This document shows positions 38,195 through 39,496 of a stretch of 39,496 bases of DNA, one piece after another. A model generated the notes under the pieces. The model was not told the origin of the DNA, did no database searches, and was given only the letters and a program-made list of their open reading frames with translations. The DNA is taken from assembly GCA_910580155.1 (NCBI GenBank), contig CAJTWX010000007.1, positions 1-39,496 on the forward strand. The letters run 5' to 3'. A program made the translations under genes and the position numbers. The DNA comes from an uncultured Alphaproteobacteria bacterium (GTDB lineage Bacteria; Pseudomonadota; Alphaproteobacteria; RF32; CAG-239). Within the stretch, counting starts at the first letter, position 1, and the number at the start of each line of letters is the position of its first letter.

Positions 38195-39496
38195 ATGGCA
38201 AAAAGGCTGTTTACGCTCTCTTCCGGACACTTTATCTTTCTTATCAGTTTTTATTTTGCGTTTGTTTTAAATAATGCATTCTGGGATTGCATAGAGCAAC
38301 GGCTTGATATGAGCAATGCTGCCACGGCGGTTTTTGCATTCAGCCTGCCTTTTTTTGTGTTTATAATGCTTTATGTCTTTTTTAACCTGATTGTCGTTCC
38401 GTATCTGGGCAAGCCGCTGGTGATTATCTTGCTGCTTTGTTCGGCAGCGGCTGATTATGCAATGGTCAAGCTGGGAATTGTCATTAATAGCGATATGGTA
38501 CGCAATTTTGTGGAAACTAATCTTCGCGAGGCGGTTGAGCTTATGACGCCGCGTGCGGTGTTTTATGTGGCGGTAACGGGGTTAATTCCGGCGTTGCTGA
38601 CTGCTTTTACCGAGATAACCTATGCTCCGCTCAAACAAGAGTTTTTCAAGCGTTTCCGGCGGTCAATATTCGTAATTATCATCCTTGCCGCTCTTGCGCC
38701 GCTGACTTTTAAAGAGTATGTGTCTTTTGGGCGCAATAATACAAACATTCGCCGGATGGTCAATACGTTTAATTATATTTTTGCTGTTAATAAATATTGC
38801 CGTAAAAGCCTTGAGGAAAGTCATCCGTTTGTTATTTTGGATGCTGCGCCGGTACTTGTCAAACCGCACGAAAAGCCGCGCGTTTTGTTGTTGGTTATCG
38901 GCGAAACGGCGCGGGCGCAAAACTTTTCGCTTAATGGTTATGATAAAGAAACCAACCCGCTGCTGAAAAAACAGGATATTGTCAACTTTGCTGACGTGAC
39001 GGCGTGCGGCACATCAACTGCGGTGTCTCTGCCGTGTTTGTTTTCTGCCAGCCCGCGTAAAGAGTTTAAGGTTTCCCGCGCGCGATATACGCAAAATCTG
39101 GCGGATATTATCAAAGTTGCCGGATATGATGTTTTTTGGAAAGACAATGATGACGGGTGTAAAGGCGTGTGCGACAGGGTAGAGAATGTGGATGCCAAAA
39201 CCGGCAATAAAGCTCCGTGGTGCTTCGGACGTTACTGTTATGATGATATTTTGCCGAACGGACTGGAAGAGCGTCTTGCCGCCACAGACAAAGACACTGT
39301 GATTGTGTTGCATATGATGGGCAGTCACGGACCGGCATATTACAAACGCTATCCCGAGCAATTCAAGCACTTTGCGCCAACCTGCAATACGGCAGATTTG
39401 CAAAACTGCACCAGCGGGGAAATTGCCAATACATACGATAATACGCTGGTTTATACCGACTATATTCTCTCTTCGGTGATAGATATCTTAAAACGC
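38195..39496 (+). CDS. eptA: Phosphoethanolamine transferase, EptA/MCR family (3' end outside window)
   Basis: The first 434 codons of an inner-membrane enzyme that transfers phosphoethanolamine to lipid A, lowering surface charge and polymyxin binding. Residues 1-170 carry about five membrane segments. The periplasmic sulfatase-fold domain then starts with LLLVIGETARAQNFSLNGY, where E237 is a zinc ligand, followed by ACGTSTAVSLPCLFS with the nucleophile Thr275 and the Cys271-Cys281 disulfide pair, and WKDNDDGCKGVC and HMMGSHGPAY further on. AAAGGA precedes the ATG. The stop codon lies beyond the window. The family identity is clear; the exact acceptor (lipid A core or Kdo) is not. Confidence 0.93.
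   Translation, partial: MAKRLFTLSSGHFIFLISFYFAFVLNNAFWDCIEQRLDMSNAATAVFAFSLPFFVFIMLYVFFNLIVVPYLGKPLVIILLLCSAAADYAMVKLGIVINSDMVRNFVETNLREAVELMTPRAVFYVAVTGLIPALLTAFTEITYAPLKQEFFKRFRRSIFVIIILAALAPLTFKEYVSFGRNNTNIRRMVNTFNYIFAVNKYCRKSLEESHPFVILDAAPVLVKPHEKPRVLLLVIGETARAQNFSLNGYDKETNPLLKKQDIVNFADVTACGTSTAVSLPCLFSASPRKEFKVSRARYTQNLADIIKVAGYDVFWKDNDDGCKGVCDRVENVDAKTGNKAPWCFGRYCYDDILPNGLEERLAATDKDTVIVLHMMGSHGPAYYKRYPEQFKHFAPTCNTADLQNCTSGEIANTYDNTLVYTDYILSSVIDILKR

Overview
The window looks like a chromosomal segment of an alphaproteobacterium with moderate to low GC, probably a host-associated or gut lineage. The lineage is an inference. It rests on a monofunctional prephenate dehydratase with ACT domain, the xseB-ispA pair, an ftsQ-ftsA-ftsZ cluster with alphaproteobacterial-type FtsZ tail, and a GTTC-N7-GTTC LexA box inside the recA promoter. 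Most of the window is conserved housekeeping chromosome. Two stretches are accessory: about 4.9-5.7 kb and about 30.3-35.0 kb.

Layout. 0-5 kb (+): the 3' part of cysS, xseB, ispA, two unrecognised genes each with its own promoter, and pheA. 4.9-5.65 kb: no clear gene; it holds degenerate dispersed repeats and a highly self-complementary stretch (5060-5405) that may be an undescribed RNA, followed by a 64-residue Ser/Arg/Gly/Lys-rich peptide gene with a strong terminator. 6-8.2 kb: recA (-) with SOS box, and fabI (+). 8.2-10.8 kb (-): a palindromic repeat cluster, a secreted DUF4139 protein and a two-TM DUF3137-like protein. 11-15.2 kb (+): one 1423-residue gene of unknown function. 15.3-17.9 kb (-): an operon of a GltD-type flavoprotein, rlmH and an unknown protein. 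18-22.3 kb (+): a small unknown gene, a YhdP/AsmA-type envelope protein started from TTG, and a HAD-like protein. 22.3-23.1 kb (-): a secreted unknown.

23.3-30.2 kb (+) is a compact division and cell-wall operon, mraY-ftsW-murB-ftsQ-ftsA-ftsZ. The genes that usually lie between these (murD, murG, murC, ddl) are absent, and murE/murF are not upstream.

30.4-35.0 kb is a visibly AT-rich island of small genes with features of interbacterial-toxin loci. It has a leaderless protein ending in a DUF2778/Tlde1-like L,D-transpeptidase-type domain, a 5'-truncated lysozyme pseudogene, two Sec-secreted small proteins (one LprI/DUF1311-like) and several small membrane proteins, two of them possibly frameshifted. 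The toxin-like gene and the lysozyme pseudogene share a 248-bp, nearly identical direct repeat. It carries a promoter, a leader with two intrinsic terminators, the ribosome-binding site and the first 27 codons, so the same 5' cassette has been joined to two different peptidoglycan-targeting C-termini.

35.1-39.5 kb: an aldo/keto reductase (-), an outer-membrane beta-barrel protein (+), a divergent pair of tRNA-Ala genes (CGC and GGC), queH, and the 5' part of an eptA/MCR-type phosphoethanolamine transferase. Each tRNA-Ala gene is followed by the same structured element of about 190 bp, ending in a second copy of that tRNA's own 3' tail and another terminator. This looks like either a tRNA-targeting mini-element or an undescribed RNA gene family.
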